Assembly: GCA_959596515.1 (NCBI GenBank)
Contig: CAUFXR010000049.1
Location: 1 to 17,990 of the forward strand
From: an uncultured Oscillospiraceae bacterium
GTDB lineage: Bacteria > Bacillota > Clostridia > Oscillospirales > Acutalibacteraceae
Length of the DNA: 17,990 bases
Direction of reading: 5' to 3'
A program made the position numbers and the translations under genes. Below are positions 6,237 to 12,942 of this stretch, piece by piece. Each line of letters opens with the position of its first letter. Position 1 is the first letter of the stretch. The notes beneath the pieces were generated by a model that saw only the letters and a list, made by a program, of their open reading frames with translations, was not told where the DNA came from and searched no databases.

Positions 6237-7781
6237 ATGGCGAAAGTCAGCAGAATCGAGCCTAAGCTGCCGCCCGTCAGGAGACGGAAAAAGGTGGCGG
6301 CTTACGCCCGTGTATCAATGGAAACAGACCGGCTGGCGCATTCCCTCTCCGCACAGGTAAGCTACTACAACAACCTGATACAGTCAAACCCGGAATGGGA
6401 ATTTGCCGGCGTGTTCGCTGATTCTGGAATCAGCGGCACCGGGATACGCAAACGGGACGAGTTCCAGAAAATGCTCTCGGAGTGTGAGGTCGGGAATATC
6501 GACATCATCCTCACAAAGAGCATCTCCCGTTTTGCGAGGAATACGGTTGACCTGCTGGACACCGTCCGCCATCTGAAGGAGATCGGCGTGGAGGTACGGT
6601 TTGAAAAGGAACGGATCAGCACATTTTCCACAGATGGGGAACTGATGCTGACGCTCCTGGCCTCCTTTGCGCAGGAGGAAGTAAGGTCTTTATCGGAAAA
6701 CGCCAAATGGGGAATCCGCAAGACCTACCAGAACGGCACAGACGGCGTCCGGAACAAGAAAGTCCTCGGTTACCGCTATGACGGCGAGAAATATGTGATC
6801 CAAGAGGACGAAGCGGAAATTGTCCGGTTCATGTTTGAACAGACTGCCGCCGGTGTGGCGGCGTCCGAACTGCTGGAAAAGCTGCGGGAGCGCGGTGCAA
6901 AGTCATGGCGCGGGTGCGAGTTTACCTACAGCCACCTGAACAACATCTTGTCCAATGAGATTTACATCGGGGACAGGCGGCTCCAGAAATGCTATGTGGC
7001 GGACCCTATCAAGCACAACAAGGTCAAGAACCGCGGGGAACTGCCGCAGTATTACATTTCAGACTGCCATGAGCCGATTGTGGATCGGGAAACCTTCGCT
7101 AAGGTTCAGGAGGTTTTGAAAGCAAGGGCTGAGGCGGTGCCGGTCTACCCCTTTAGCAGAAAGCTCAAGTGCGGGATCTGCGGGCAGAACTTTACCAGGA
7201 AGAAAGGCACGGTCAAGGGCAAGACCTATATCCACTGGATTTGCCGGAGCAAGAAAGAGGTTGGCAGGACCTGCCGCAGTGTTAATTTCAGCGAGGAAGA
7301 ACTGGAAAAAATATCGGCGCTGGTCCTTGGGCTGGATGCCTTTGACGGGGAGGTATTTGAGGAACAGGTCCAGACGGTCATGGTTTTGCCGGATGGCGGC
7401 CTGGAATTCCACTTTTCGGATGGGGGCATTCGGCGCTGGGAAAACCTGCGGCTGAACCAGCCAAGGCATGAAGTGACGGTCACGGATTGCTTCCAGGGGA
7501 AAATTTACTGCGCCGCCTGCGGGAATGTTTACCACCGGGTCAATTCCGGGGGCAGATGGGTGTACTGGTACTGCATCAGTAAAAAGAGGAACCATGTGGA
7601 GTGCCGCAGCGTCAATTTTGCGGATTTCAGGCTGCGGCGGATTTCCGCAAGCATCCTTGGCTTAAAAGAATTTGACGAGGCAGAGTTTGACAGGCAGGTC
7701 GAGAAAATCACCGTGCTGGAGGACGGGAGCCTTGAATACCACTTTTACGAAGGGAGGACGGAGCGGTGGCAAAGAATATAA
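6237..7781 (+). CDS. Large serine recombinase A (duplicated zinc-ribbon tail)
   Basis: 514 residues from the ATG at 6237, which has GGAAGGA nine bases upstream; a GTG at 6216 is less likely. The catalytic domain (about 18-150) has Y-A-R-V-S with nucleophile Ser27, D-S-G-I-S-G, and S-I-S-R-F-A-R-N. A recombinase domain covers about 175-295. Instead of the usual single zinc ribbon with coiled coil, the C-terminus holds two related units: C-G-I-C-G from residue 309 and C-A-A-C-G from residue 422. Each is followed by C-R-S-V-N-F and a matching tail ending in H-F-S-D-G or H-F-Y-E-G. It overlaps the next recombinase by 16 bases, so the two are probably made and used together to excise and integrate the island. 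Confidence 0.93.
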   Translation: MAKVSRIEPKLPPVRRRKKVAAYARVSMETDRLAHSLSAQVSYYNNLIQSNPEWEFAGVFADSGISGTGIRKRDEFQKMLSECEVGNIDIILTKSISRFARNTVDLLDTVRHLKEIGVEVRFEKERISTFSTDGELMLTLLASFAQEEVRSLSENAKWGIRKTYQNGTDGVRNKKVLGYRYDGEKYVIQEDEAEIVRFMFEQTAAGVAASELLEKLRERGAKSWRGCEFTYSHLNNILSNEIYIGDRRLQKCYVADPIKHNKVKNRGELPQYYISDCHEPIVDRETFAKVQEVLKARAEAVPVYPFSRKLKCGICGQNFTRKKGTVKGKTYIHWICRSKKEVGRTCRSVNFSEEELEKISALVLGLDAFDGEVFEEQVQTVMVLPDGGLEFHFSDGGIRRWENLRLNQPRHEVTVTDCFQGKIYCAACGNVYHRVNSGGRWVYWYCISKKRNHVECRSVNFADFRLRRISASILGLKEFDEAEFDRQVEKITVLEDGSLEYHFYEGRTERWQRI

Positions 7782-9346
7782 CGACCATACCGGCTACGCG
7801 GAACCGCTTCACGGCCGCTCCCATCAGCAGCCGGAAAAAGCGGAAGGTGGCCGGCTACGCCCGTGTCAGCACGGACATGGAAGACCAGCAGACCAGTTAT
7901 GCCGCGCAGTGCGATTACTACACAAATTACATACAAAGCCGTGAGGATTGGGAGTTCGTTGGCCTGTATTCGGATGAAGGCATCAGTGCAACATCCACCC
8001 GTCACCGAGAAGGATTCAACAAAATGGTGGCGGATGCGCTGGCTGGGAAAATCGACCTGATTATCACAAAATCGGTCAGCCGTTTTGCCAGGAATACGGT
8101 GGACAGCCTTTCCACCATCCGCAAGCTGAAGGACCACGGAACAGAGTGTTATTTTGAAAAAGAGAACATCTGGACCTTCGACAGCAAGGGGGAACTGCTG
8201 ATTACCATCATGTCCTCCCTGGCGCAGGAGGAAAGCCGCTCCATTTCGGAAAACTGCACCTGGGGCATGAGGAAGCGATTTTCAGACGGAAAGGTCACGG
8301 TGCCATTCCGCCGCTTCCTCGGCTATGACCGGGGCGAGGACGGGAACCTTGTGGTCAACGAAGAACAGGCAAAAATCGTGCGCAGGATTTACGGGCTATT
8401 CCTGCAGGGGCGCTCTCCCTACCAGATTGCCAAGTTGCTGACCGAGGAAGGCATACCGACCCCAGGCGGGAAAAAGGTCTGGGGCAAATCGGTGGTACAG
8501 AGCATCCTGACCAATGAGAAATACAAAGGCGACGCCCTGCTCCAGAAGGTTTACACCACCGATTTCCTTTCCAAGAAGAAAAAGAAAAACGAAGGGGAGG
8601 TCCCGCAGTATTATGTGCAGGGAAACCATGAGGCGATCATCGACCCTGCCATTTTTGACAATGTGCAGATATTGATGCAGGCGCGGGGCGGCGGCAGCCG
8701 GAACCGGAATAGCTGCGTGAGCATCTTCTCCAGCAAAATCAAATGCGGCGACTGCGGGAGCTGGTACGGCTCCAAGGTGTGGCATTCCAACGATAAGTAC
8801 CGGAAGGTAATCTGGCAGTGCAACCACAAGTTTGACGGCGGGGAAAAATGCTCGACTCCCCATCTGGACGAGGATACCATTAAGAAGCTCTTCATAAAGG
8901 CGCTGAATATCCTCGGCTCGGAACGGGATATTATCCTCGCCGGATTTGAGGAAATACGGGATGTGGCATTCCAGACCGGAGACTTGGAAGCACAGGAGGT
9001 TCGGCTGCAAGAGGAAATGAATGTGGCGGCCGAGTTGATACAGAAATGCATTGAAGAGAACACCCGCATCGCACAGGACCAGACGGAATACGCAAAACGC
9101 TATGACGCCCTGGCTGAGCGGTTTGACACGGCGAAAGCCCAGCTTGACGCGGTGCAGGAAGCTATCACAAAGAAACAGGCGCAGCGAAAAATGATGGAGT
9201 ATTTTATGGAGGAGCTTAAGCGGATGCCGGAAATGGTCGATTTCTTTGATGAGGGCGCATGGTATGCCCTGGTGGATTATGTGACTGTCTGCGGCAAGGA
9301 CGATGTACGCTTTACCTTTAAAAACGGGGCGGAAATCAGAGTGTAA
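7766..9346 (+). CDS. Large serine recombinase B
   Basis: 526 residues from a GTG start with GGAGG (7753-7757) eight bases upstream, overlapping recombinase A by 16 bases, so translation is probably coupled. The catalytic domain has Y-A-R-V-S with Ser35, D-E-G-I-S-A, and S-V-S-R-F-A-R-N. The recombinase domain follows (about 185-310), then a zinc ribbon (C-G-D-C-G...C-N-H...C-S-T-P-H) and a long coiled coil rich in Glu, Gln and Ala (about 400-490), as in standard LSRs. Recombinase A lacks this coiled coil, so the pair may divide roles such as synapsis and directionality. It is the last gene before attR, and a GAAA-loop terminator follows. Confidence 0.95.
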   Translation: MAKNITTIPATRNRFTAAPISSRKKRKVAGYARVSTDMEDQQTSYAAQCDYYTNYIQSREDWEFVGLYSDEGISATSTRHREGFNKMVADALAGKIDLIITKSVSRFARNTVDSLSTIRKLKDHGTECYFEKENIWTFDSKGELLITIMSSLAQEESRSISENCTWGMRKRFSDGKVTVPFRRFLGYDRGEDGNLVVNEEQAKIVRRIYGLFLQGRSPYQIAKLLTEEGIPTPGGKKVWGKSVVQSILTNEKYKGDALLQKVYTTDFLSKKKKKNEGEVPQYYVQGNHEAIIDPAIFDNVQILMQARGGGSRNRNSCVSIFSSKIKCGDCGSWYGSKVWHSNDKYRKVIWQCNHKFDGGEKCSTPHLDEDTIKKLFIKALNILGSERDIILAGFEEIRDVAFQTGDLEAQEVRLQEEMNVAAELIQKCIEENTRIAQDQTEYAKRYDALAERFDTAKAQLDAVQEAITKKQAQRKMMEYFMEELKRMPEMVDFFDEGAWYALVDYVTVCGKDDVRFTFKNGAEIRV

Positions 9347-9369
9347 ACTGGATATGGACTAAGGAACGG

Positions 9370-9395
9370 CACTTCGCAGAAATGCGGAGTGTTTT
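9370..9395 (+). terminator. Terminator after the recombinase pair
   Basis: CACTTCGCA (9370-9378) pairs with TGCGGAGTG (9383-9391), including one G-T pair, around a GAAA tetraloop, followed by TTTTCC. It is the first clear terminator downstream of the promoter at 2186-2214. Confidence 0.7.
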
Positions 9396-9417
9396 CCTAT
9401 TTTAAAGGGCAATTTTT

Positions 9418-9433
9418 GATTTGAACCCCTCCC
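9418..9433 (+). repeat. Right-end copy of the subterminal repeat
   Basis: GATTTGAACCCCTCCC matches the two left-end copies at 309-321 and 327-340 in the same orientation, and is likewise followed by an A-rich tract (9441-9452). Confidence 0.45.
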
Positions 9434-9466
9434 GGAAGGCAAAATTAAAAAGTATAGGGAAAATGA

Positions 9467-9490
9467 GATTGTATCAAAATGGGCTTTTAC
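9467..9490 (-). repeat. Right terminal inverted arm (half attP)
   Basis: This 24-bp arm matches the reverse complement of 170-193 at 22 positions, with the outermost 15 identical. It lies 100 bases beyond the recombinase stop codon's hairpin region, directly against the target gene. Confidence 0.85.
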
Positions 9491-9499
9491 TGGGACAAC
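9467..9499 (+). other. attR of the nested island
   Basis: The element arm (9467-9490) runs through TGGGA (9491-9495) into the target gene at CAAC (9496-9499). The shared GA is at 9494-9495. A fortuitous ATG at 9479 lies within the element arm and puts the 3' target fragment in frame. Confidence 0.8.
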
Positions 9500-9754
9500 G
9501 GTTATAGCGGTTTGAACTTTGACCGCTCCGCCTTTTCCCTCATGCAGCAGGATATGAAAAACGGGCGGCTGGAAAAAATCGTTGTGGTGAGCCTTGACCG
9601 TATTTCCCGTAACAGTTTAGATGTAATCGCTTTTGCAGATTGCGCCGCTGGTATGGGTGCTTCCTTTGAAGCAATCAACGGCGATCACGCCGCGCTGGAT
9701 TGGAGCAGACAGTTTTACGCTGCACTTGCCGCGAAAGGCGGTGAGCGCAGATGA
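9479..9754 (+). pseudogene. 3' fragment of the split resolvase-domain gene
   Basis: Codons from 9494 onward belong to the interrupted gene. The first five (M-G-F-Y-W) are encoded by the island end. The protein continues D-N-G-Y-S-G-L-N-F-D-R, S-L-D-R-I-S-R-N and ends with A-A-K-G-G-E-R-R. These are the resolvase catalytic-domain motifs that follow the Y-x-R-x-S region, in the right order and spacing. Fusing to the 5' piece at the shared GA yields one 132-residue ORF with no frame change. No recombinase or DNA-binding domain follows, so the whole protein is a catalytic domain only, and without its Ser. No convincing RBS precedes 9479, so this fragment is probably not expressed. The stop overlaps the next start as ATGA. 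Confidence 0.8.
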
Positions 9755-10002
9755 AAAATACCATTTCCTTTCAGCAGATTGCAGCCCCGAAAGTGTTAAG
9801 CGCGGAAGTCCGCGAAGCCATTTCAAACAATGTCCTGCAATTCTATATGCGCGATCAGCAGCAAGATACACAGGACGAGGGCATAACGGCTTTGTATGAA
9901 AGGCTTTCGCAAGAGGACAAATTAGAGGGCGAGAGCAACAGTATTACCAATCATGATGTAATGTATAGAGGGTGGATTACACCCAAAAACATTACATCAT
10001 GA
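9751..10002 (+). pseudogene. Truncated serine recombinase (N-terminal about 66 residues)
   Basis: The ATG at 9751 overlaps the TGA of the preceding gene. The first residues (F-Q-Q-I-A-A-P-K-V-L-S-A-E) form a leader typical of recombinases that pair with a small upstream resolvase-like gene. The catalytic start follows as I-T-A-L-Y-E-R-L-S-Q-E-D and G-E-S-N-S-I, with the nucleophilic Ser present. After S-N-S-I-T-N the match to the family ends at about 9950, where the 52-bp palindrome starts. The ORF then reads 17 unrelated residues to a stop. The missing 3' part is not found elsewhere in the window. Disruption by a second insertion or a deletion is therefore clear; which of the two is not. Confidence 0.8.
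9951..10002. repeat. 52-bp palindrome at the recombinase break
   Basis: TCATGATGTAATG (9951-9963) and CATTACATCATGA (9990-10002) are perfect 13-bp inverted repeats. Inside them GGGTG (9970-9974) and CACCC (9980-9984) form a second hairpin around GATTA. The palindrome begins exactly where the recombinase reading frame loses similarity, so it may be an element end or an excision scar. It lacks a T tract and is not a usual terminator. Confidence 0.65.
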
Positions 10003-10014
10003 CTGGCGGCTCAT

Positions 10015-10042
10015 TTGTGGCGAATGAAAAGACAGTTATGAT
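10015..10042 (+). promoter_or_regulatory. Candidate tnpV promoter
   Basis: TTGTGG (10015-10020) and TATGAT (10037-10042) are separated by 16 bases. The -10 overlaps the left arm of the 10031-10077 inverted repeat, so a protein bound there could block transcription. Confidence 0.35.
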
Positions 10043-10077
10043 AAAGGAGGGATGCCCTCAAACCTACCGTAACTGTC
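10031..10077 (+). repeat. Leader inverted repeat before tnpV
   Basis: GACAGTTA (10031-10038) and TAACTGTC (10070-10077) are perfect inverted repeats enclosing GAGGG-ATG-CCCTC (10047-10059). It ends 28 bases before the tnpV start and could be an operator or a structured leader. Confidence 0.5.
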
Positions 10078-10105
10078 AACCACATTCCCACGAAAGGAGC
10101 CTTGT

Positions 10106-10456
10106 ATGGAACTGACTTACACCAAATGCGGCGACTATTTCATCCCCGATCTTGTGTTATCGGACACCAAAAAGTACCATATCGGGAAATATGGCCGGTT
10201 GCGCCGTGCCTACCTAAAAGAACACCGGCCCATTCTGTATACTGATCTCATTGTCACCGAAAAGCTGTTTCCCCACTTGGAGGAAATCGACACCGCCTGC
10301 CGGGAGCGGCTGGAAATCATTGAAAAAGCCATGATGCAGCAAGAGGGTGTCACAGAAGCCCTGAAAGCTGCCGACCAAATGGCATGGGTGCGCTCCATGA
10401 ACTCCATCCACAACAGAGCCGAGGAAGTCGTCCTGGCTGAGCTGGTCTACTGCTGA
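10106..10456 (+). CDS. tnpV: Transposon-encoded protein TnpV
   Basis: A 116-residue cytoplasmic protein recognisable as TnpV of the Tn4451 family. It has the opening M-E-L-T-Y-T-K-C-G-D-Y-F-I-P-D-L, the basic Y-L-K-E-H-R segment near residue 38, G-V-T-E-A-L-K-A-A-D-Q-M-A-W-V in the middle, and the ending N-R-A-E-E-V-V-L-A-E-L-V-Y. Length and order match the family. The start is backed by GAAAGGAG upstream. Its biochemical role is not established even in Tn4451, where it is not needed for transposition by TnpX. It follows an inverted-repeat leader and a possible promoter, and precedes the DUF6809-like gene by 13 bases, so the two probably form one transcript ending at the 10758-10799 terminator. 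Confidence 0.9.
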   Translation: MELTYTKCGDYFIPDLVLSDTKKYHIGKYGRLRRAYLKEHRPILYTDLIVTEKLFPHLEEIDTACRERLEIIEKAMMQQEGVTEALKAADQMAWVRSMNSIHNRAEEVVLAELVYC

Positions 10457-10469
10457 GGGAGGGAACGCT

Positions 10470-10745
10470 ATGATTTTAGAAGCCATGTATAATGGGGAGT
10501 TTTATCCCTGTGAAACAGTCGTTCCCACGTCCCCGGAATACCGCAAAGCGGTCCAAACCTGTGCAGCGTTGATGGAGCAGCTATCCCATCGGCTCAGTAA
10601 AGAGGACTATGCTCTGGTGGAGGAGCTTCGGGCGCAGAACGCTATCGCCCAGTGCGAGGAAAGCGAGAGCCACTTCAAGTATGGCTTTTCGGCGGGGCTG
10701 ATCGTCCAGCAGGAAGCCCATGAACAGCTGCGAAACAAGAAATAA
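10470..10745 (+). CDS. DUF6809-like small protein
   Basis: A 91-residue protein of unknown function, starting 13 bases after tnpV with AGGGAGGGAACGCT upstream. It opens with I-L-E-A-M-Y-N-G-E-F-Y-P and has a helical centre (A-A-L-M-E-Q-L-S-H-R-L). The ending contains F-K-Y-G-F-S-A-G-L-I-V. The pattern of an L-Y-x-G-E/N-x-x-P opening and a Y-G-F-x-x-G ending is what I associate with the DUF6809 family of clostridial accessory regions. There is no membrane segment or metal-binding motif. A terminator starts 12 bases after its stop codon. Confidence 0.75.
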   Translation: MILEAMYNGEFYPCETVVPTSPEYRKAVQTCAALMEQLSHRLSKEDYALVEELRAQNAIAQCEESESHFKYGFSAGLIVQQEAHEQLRNKK

Positions 10746-10757
10746 GCGATGGCCGAA

Positions 10758-10799
10758 AAAGCCCACGCAGCCGGAAAGAGAACCGGTGGCGTGGGCTTT
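10758..10799. terminator. Bidirectional terminator between convergent genes
   Basis: AAAGCCCACGC (10758-10768) pairs perfectly with GCGTGGGCTTT (10789-10799), with CCGG/CCGG pairing (10771-10774 with 10783-10786) further in. It separates the plus-strand DUF6809-like gene from the minus-strand RhuM gene ending at 10812. Confidence 0.85.
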
Positions 10800-10811
10800 C
10801 TGTGTATATGG

Positions 10812-11840
10812 TTATTCTGTCAGATCATCCGAAGTTTCCGCAACCAGCCTGTCAAAGTCACTCTGATAGATCCGATCCTGCAATACCCGGAACTTTTCAA
10901 ACTCTTTCTCAGCAAAGGCTTTGGCAATGGCGGCGGTCACCTTGCCTTTATCATGCAGAATATCTTCCTCGTTGAACTGTAAAAATGCGTCAAGCCGTTT
11001 GACCCAATCGGCCATATACATGACATTTCCACGGCGGGCCTGCCGTTCCGCATAGTCCAGGTACATGGTGACGATCTCGTTCAGGTTTCGCATTTCCGTT
11101 TCGTTCAGATAGTTTTTGGCGACTGTGACATCCGATTTGCGGATGCGGCCTTTGGGGGCGTTTTTCCATGTGGTCAGCCCCATGTTGGGCTTGGTACTGT
11201 CGGCACGGCCATATACGATCTCGGCGGCGGTATGATGGGTGACCGCATAGTGGAGCTTATTCTGCACCGTTGCGAAAAACTCCTTTGTGATGGGGCTTTC
11301 CACATCGTAGTCGGCGCTGCACTGGGAATAGATGTCCGTGATTTTCTGGTAAAATCTTCTCTCGCTGGCCCGGATGTCCCGGATACGCTCCAGCTGTTCC
11401 TCGAAATAATCCTTGCCGAAAAAGTTCTCCGGCTCCCGCAGCCGTGCGTCATCCATCACATAACCTTTGATGATGAACTCTTTCAACACCCGGTTCGCCC
11501 AAATGCGGAACATGGTCGCCTTTTTGGAGTTCACTCGATACCCCACAGCGATGATGGCGTCCAGATTATAATAGTTGGTCTGATACCGTTTTCCGTCCGC
11601 CGCAGTTGTTTCCATTTTGGAAACAACTGAATCCTCGCTCAGTTCACCGGATTCAAAAATGTTTTTCAGATGCTTGGAAATGGCTGCTTTCTGCACCTCG
11701 AACAGCTCTGCCATTTTTGCCTGTGTCAGCCAGAGATTTTCCTGAAAGAGCAGGATTTCCACCCGCACTTCTCCGTTTTCGGTCTTGTAAAAGAGGATTT
11801 CTCTGGTTTCATACGGGGTCAGTCCCTGTTCCTCGCTCAT
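10812..11840 (-). CDS. RhuM-family protein
   Basis: A 342-residue cytoplasmic protein matching the RhuM family, named from a gene in Salmonella pathogenicity island 3. Recognisable stretches are L-W-L-T-Q-A-K-M-A-E-L-F (an HTH-like segment near residues 37-48), Y-N-L-D-A-I-I-A-V-G-Y-R-V-N-S, F-R-I-W-A-N-R-V-L-K-E-F, and H-T-A-A-E-I-V-Y-G-R-A-D. The start at 11840 has GGAGGTGACGAGGA upstream. The family's role is unsettled; members are frequent in mobile elements, and a defence or regulatory role has been suggested for relatives. It is the last gene of the minus-strand block, 77 bases after the acetyltransferase gene, and ends at the shared terminator. Confidence 0.92.
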   Translation of the reverse strand: MSEEQGLTPYETREILFYKTENGEVRVEILLFQENLWLTQAKMAELFEVQKAAISKHLKNIFESGELSEDSVVSKMETTAADGKRYQTNYYNLDAIIAVGYRVNSKKATMFRIWANRVLKEFIIKGYVMDDARLREPENFFGKDYFEEQLERIRDIRASERRFYQKITDIYSQCSADYDVESPITKEFFATVQNKLHYAVTHHTAAEIVYGRADSTKPNMGLTTWKNAPKGRIRKSDVTVAKNYLNETEMRNLNEIVTMYLDYAERQARRGNVMYMADWVKRLDAFLQFNEEDILHDKGKVTAAIAKAFAEKEFEKFRVLQDRIYQSDFDRLVAETSDDLTE

Positions 11841-11917
11841 TCCTCGTCACCTCCATATCGTTTTGGTAAGTTTGGATTGTATTTTGTAATTCATTTACAA
11901 AATGCCAGGTATTCCAT

Positions 11918-12397
11918 TTACTTCTTTCGATGAATCGTATTGGATTCCCATAGTAAGTTCTTTTCCAAATATACCATATCAATAAGCTGAACGCCGCATT
12001 CAAAGATAGGATGATCATAATTGTCCGTGAAAAAGTTTTTGATACGATGGCTTTCTATAAAACCGCATTTCTTATAAAAAGGGAGCGTCAGCTGACTGTC
12101 ACCCGTCCCCACACGAAGAATACGAAAATTATCACGGTATGTCTGCTCAATGAACTCAATCATTCGTTTTCCGTAACCCATGCGCTGGTATTCCGGCAAA
12201 ACAGCAATATTCTTGATTTCAAGAACTCTGTTACCTTCGTCAGTAACAACACATTCCGCTTTTACGCCATTTTCCTCCAAAACATACATCGTACCTTTTT
12301 CAAGATACCGGTCGATCATATCTTCCTGCTCGTCCGCAAGAAAAAGCAGGCTCATGTATCTCTTTTTATTATCCTCAATTTTGCTTATTTTCATCAA
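11918..12397 (-). CDS. GNAT acetyltransferase C
   Basis: A 159-residue GNAT enzyme that should transfer acetyl from acetyl-CoA to an unknown amine. The acetyl-CoA pyrophosphate loop is visible as V-L-P-E-Y-Q-R-M-G-Y-G-K (Q-x-x-G-x-G form), followed by L-P-F-Y-K-K-C-G-F. Its start overlaps the end of GNAT B by four bases (ATGA on the minus strand), which implies translational coupling. The sequence is AT-richer than the tnpV or recombinase genes on either side, suggesting this cargo came from a different source. Small-molecule, antibiotic or toxin-neutralising targets are all open. Confidence 0.9.
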   Translation of the reverse strand: MMKISKIEDNKKRYMSLLFLADEQEDMIDRYLEKGTMYVLEENGVKAECVVTDEGNRVLEIKNIAVLPEYQRMGYGKRMIEFIEQTYRDNFRILRVGTGDSQLTLPFYKKCGFIESHRIKNFFTDNYDHPIFECGVQLIDMVYLEKNLLWESNTIHRKK

Positions 12398-12942
12398 CTG
12401 TCATCCTCACATACTTTACATTCCAACTGGCAGTCATACGACTCGGCTTCTACATGAGACTGATTGTAGACAGCCGCCTCTGCACAGCCCATTTTGTGAT
12501 AGAATGCCTGGCTTTCAACGGCTGAATGGGCTGAGATGTACAACTTTTTTGCTCCATGTGCCTTTGCCCATTCTTTCGCTGCTCGAAACAGTGCAGTGCC
12601 AACCCCTTTTCCTCGCATATCCTCTGACACATGGATACTTGAGAGGTCAAGGTATCTGTGATTTCCCCCAAAAAGTTTCGGTTCAACTGACACGAAACCT
12701 TTCAACACCCCTTCGCAGAAAGCAGCATATACCAATCCACCTGTTGCTGCTGTGTTTCTCAGGCAGGAAACCAGGAATTTATAATCCGCTTCGCTCCAAT
12801 CGTCAATAAACGGATCATCTTTGATAATCCATTTTCCGTTTTCTTTTCGCCTACATTTAACAACAGTTTGATGCCGTACAAAATGTCTAAATAGCTCTCG
12901 GCTTATCTCATTCTCTTGTAAGTTTTTATATATAATCTCCAT
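12394..12942 (-). CDS. GNAT acetyltransferase B
   Basis: A 182-residue GNAT enzyme. Motif A reads I-H-V-S-E-D-M-R-G-K-G-V-G-T-A-L-F, and the C-terminal strand region F-Y-H-K-M-G-C is typical. An unusual feature is the N-terminal 60 residues with R-H-Q-T-V-V-K-C-R-R-K-E-N-G-K-W and a W-S-E-A-D-Y segment, which probably form the acceptor pocket. It overlaps GNAT C by four bases. Downstream Cys residues (L-E-C-K-V-C-E-D-D-S) end the protein. The substrate is unknown; nothing marks it as a known aminoglycoside or streptothricin enzyme. It is preceded by 134 bases with the remains of another reading frame. Confidence 0.9.
   Translation of the reverse strand: MEIIYKNLQENEISRELFRHFVRHQTVVKCRRKENGKWIIKDDPFIDDWSEADYKFLVSCLRNTAATGGLVYAAFCEGVLKGFVSVEPKLFGGNHRYLDLSSIHVSEDMRGKGVGTALFRAAKEWAKAHGAKKLYISAHSAVESQAFYHKMGCAEAAVYNQSHVEAESYDCQLECKVCEDDS

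Larger units (their letters stand above)
165..9495. mobile_element. LSR-integrated genomic island (about 9.33 kb) carrying a redox operon
   Basis: The unit is bounded by two junctions inside one gene. The junctions share only GGA (164-166 and 9493-9495), and the inner ends carry matching 24-bp inverted arms (170-193 and 9467-9490, 22 of 24 positions paired). In the rejoined circle these arms flank an 8-bp spacer, TGGGATGT, whose exact centre is GA, the predicted crossover dinucleotide. The island encodes two LSRs with catalytic serines at its right end, an XRE and a LysR regulator, and five redox enzymes. No relaxase, coupling protein or replication gene is seen, so it is best called a recombinase-mobilised, non-conjugative island. 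The lack of a longer target duplication agrees with serine-recombinase rather than DDE-transposase insertion. Confidence 0.85.

Noticed and set aside
9479..9493. Start codon of an independent 91-residue protein at 9479
   Set aside because: The first five codons belong to the island's terminal arm and no ribosome-binding site precedes them; the rest continues the gene split at 165.
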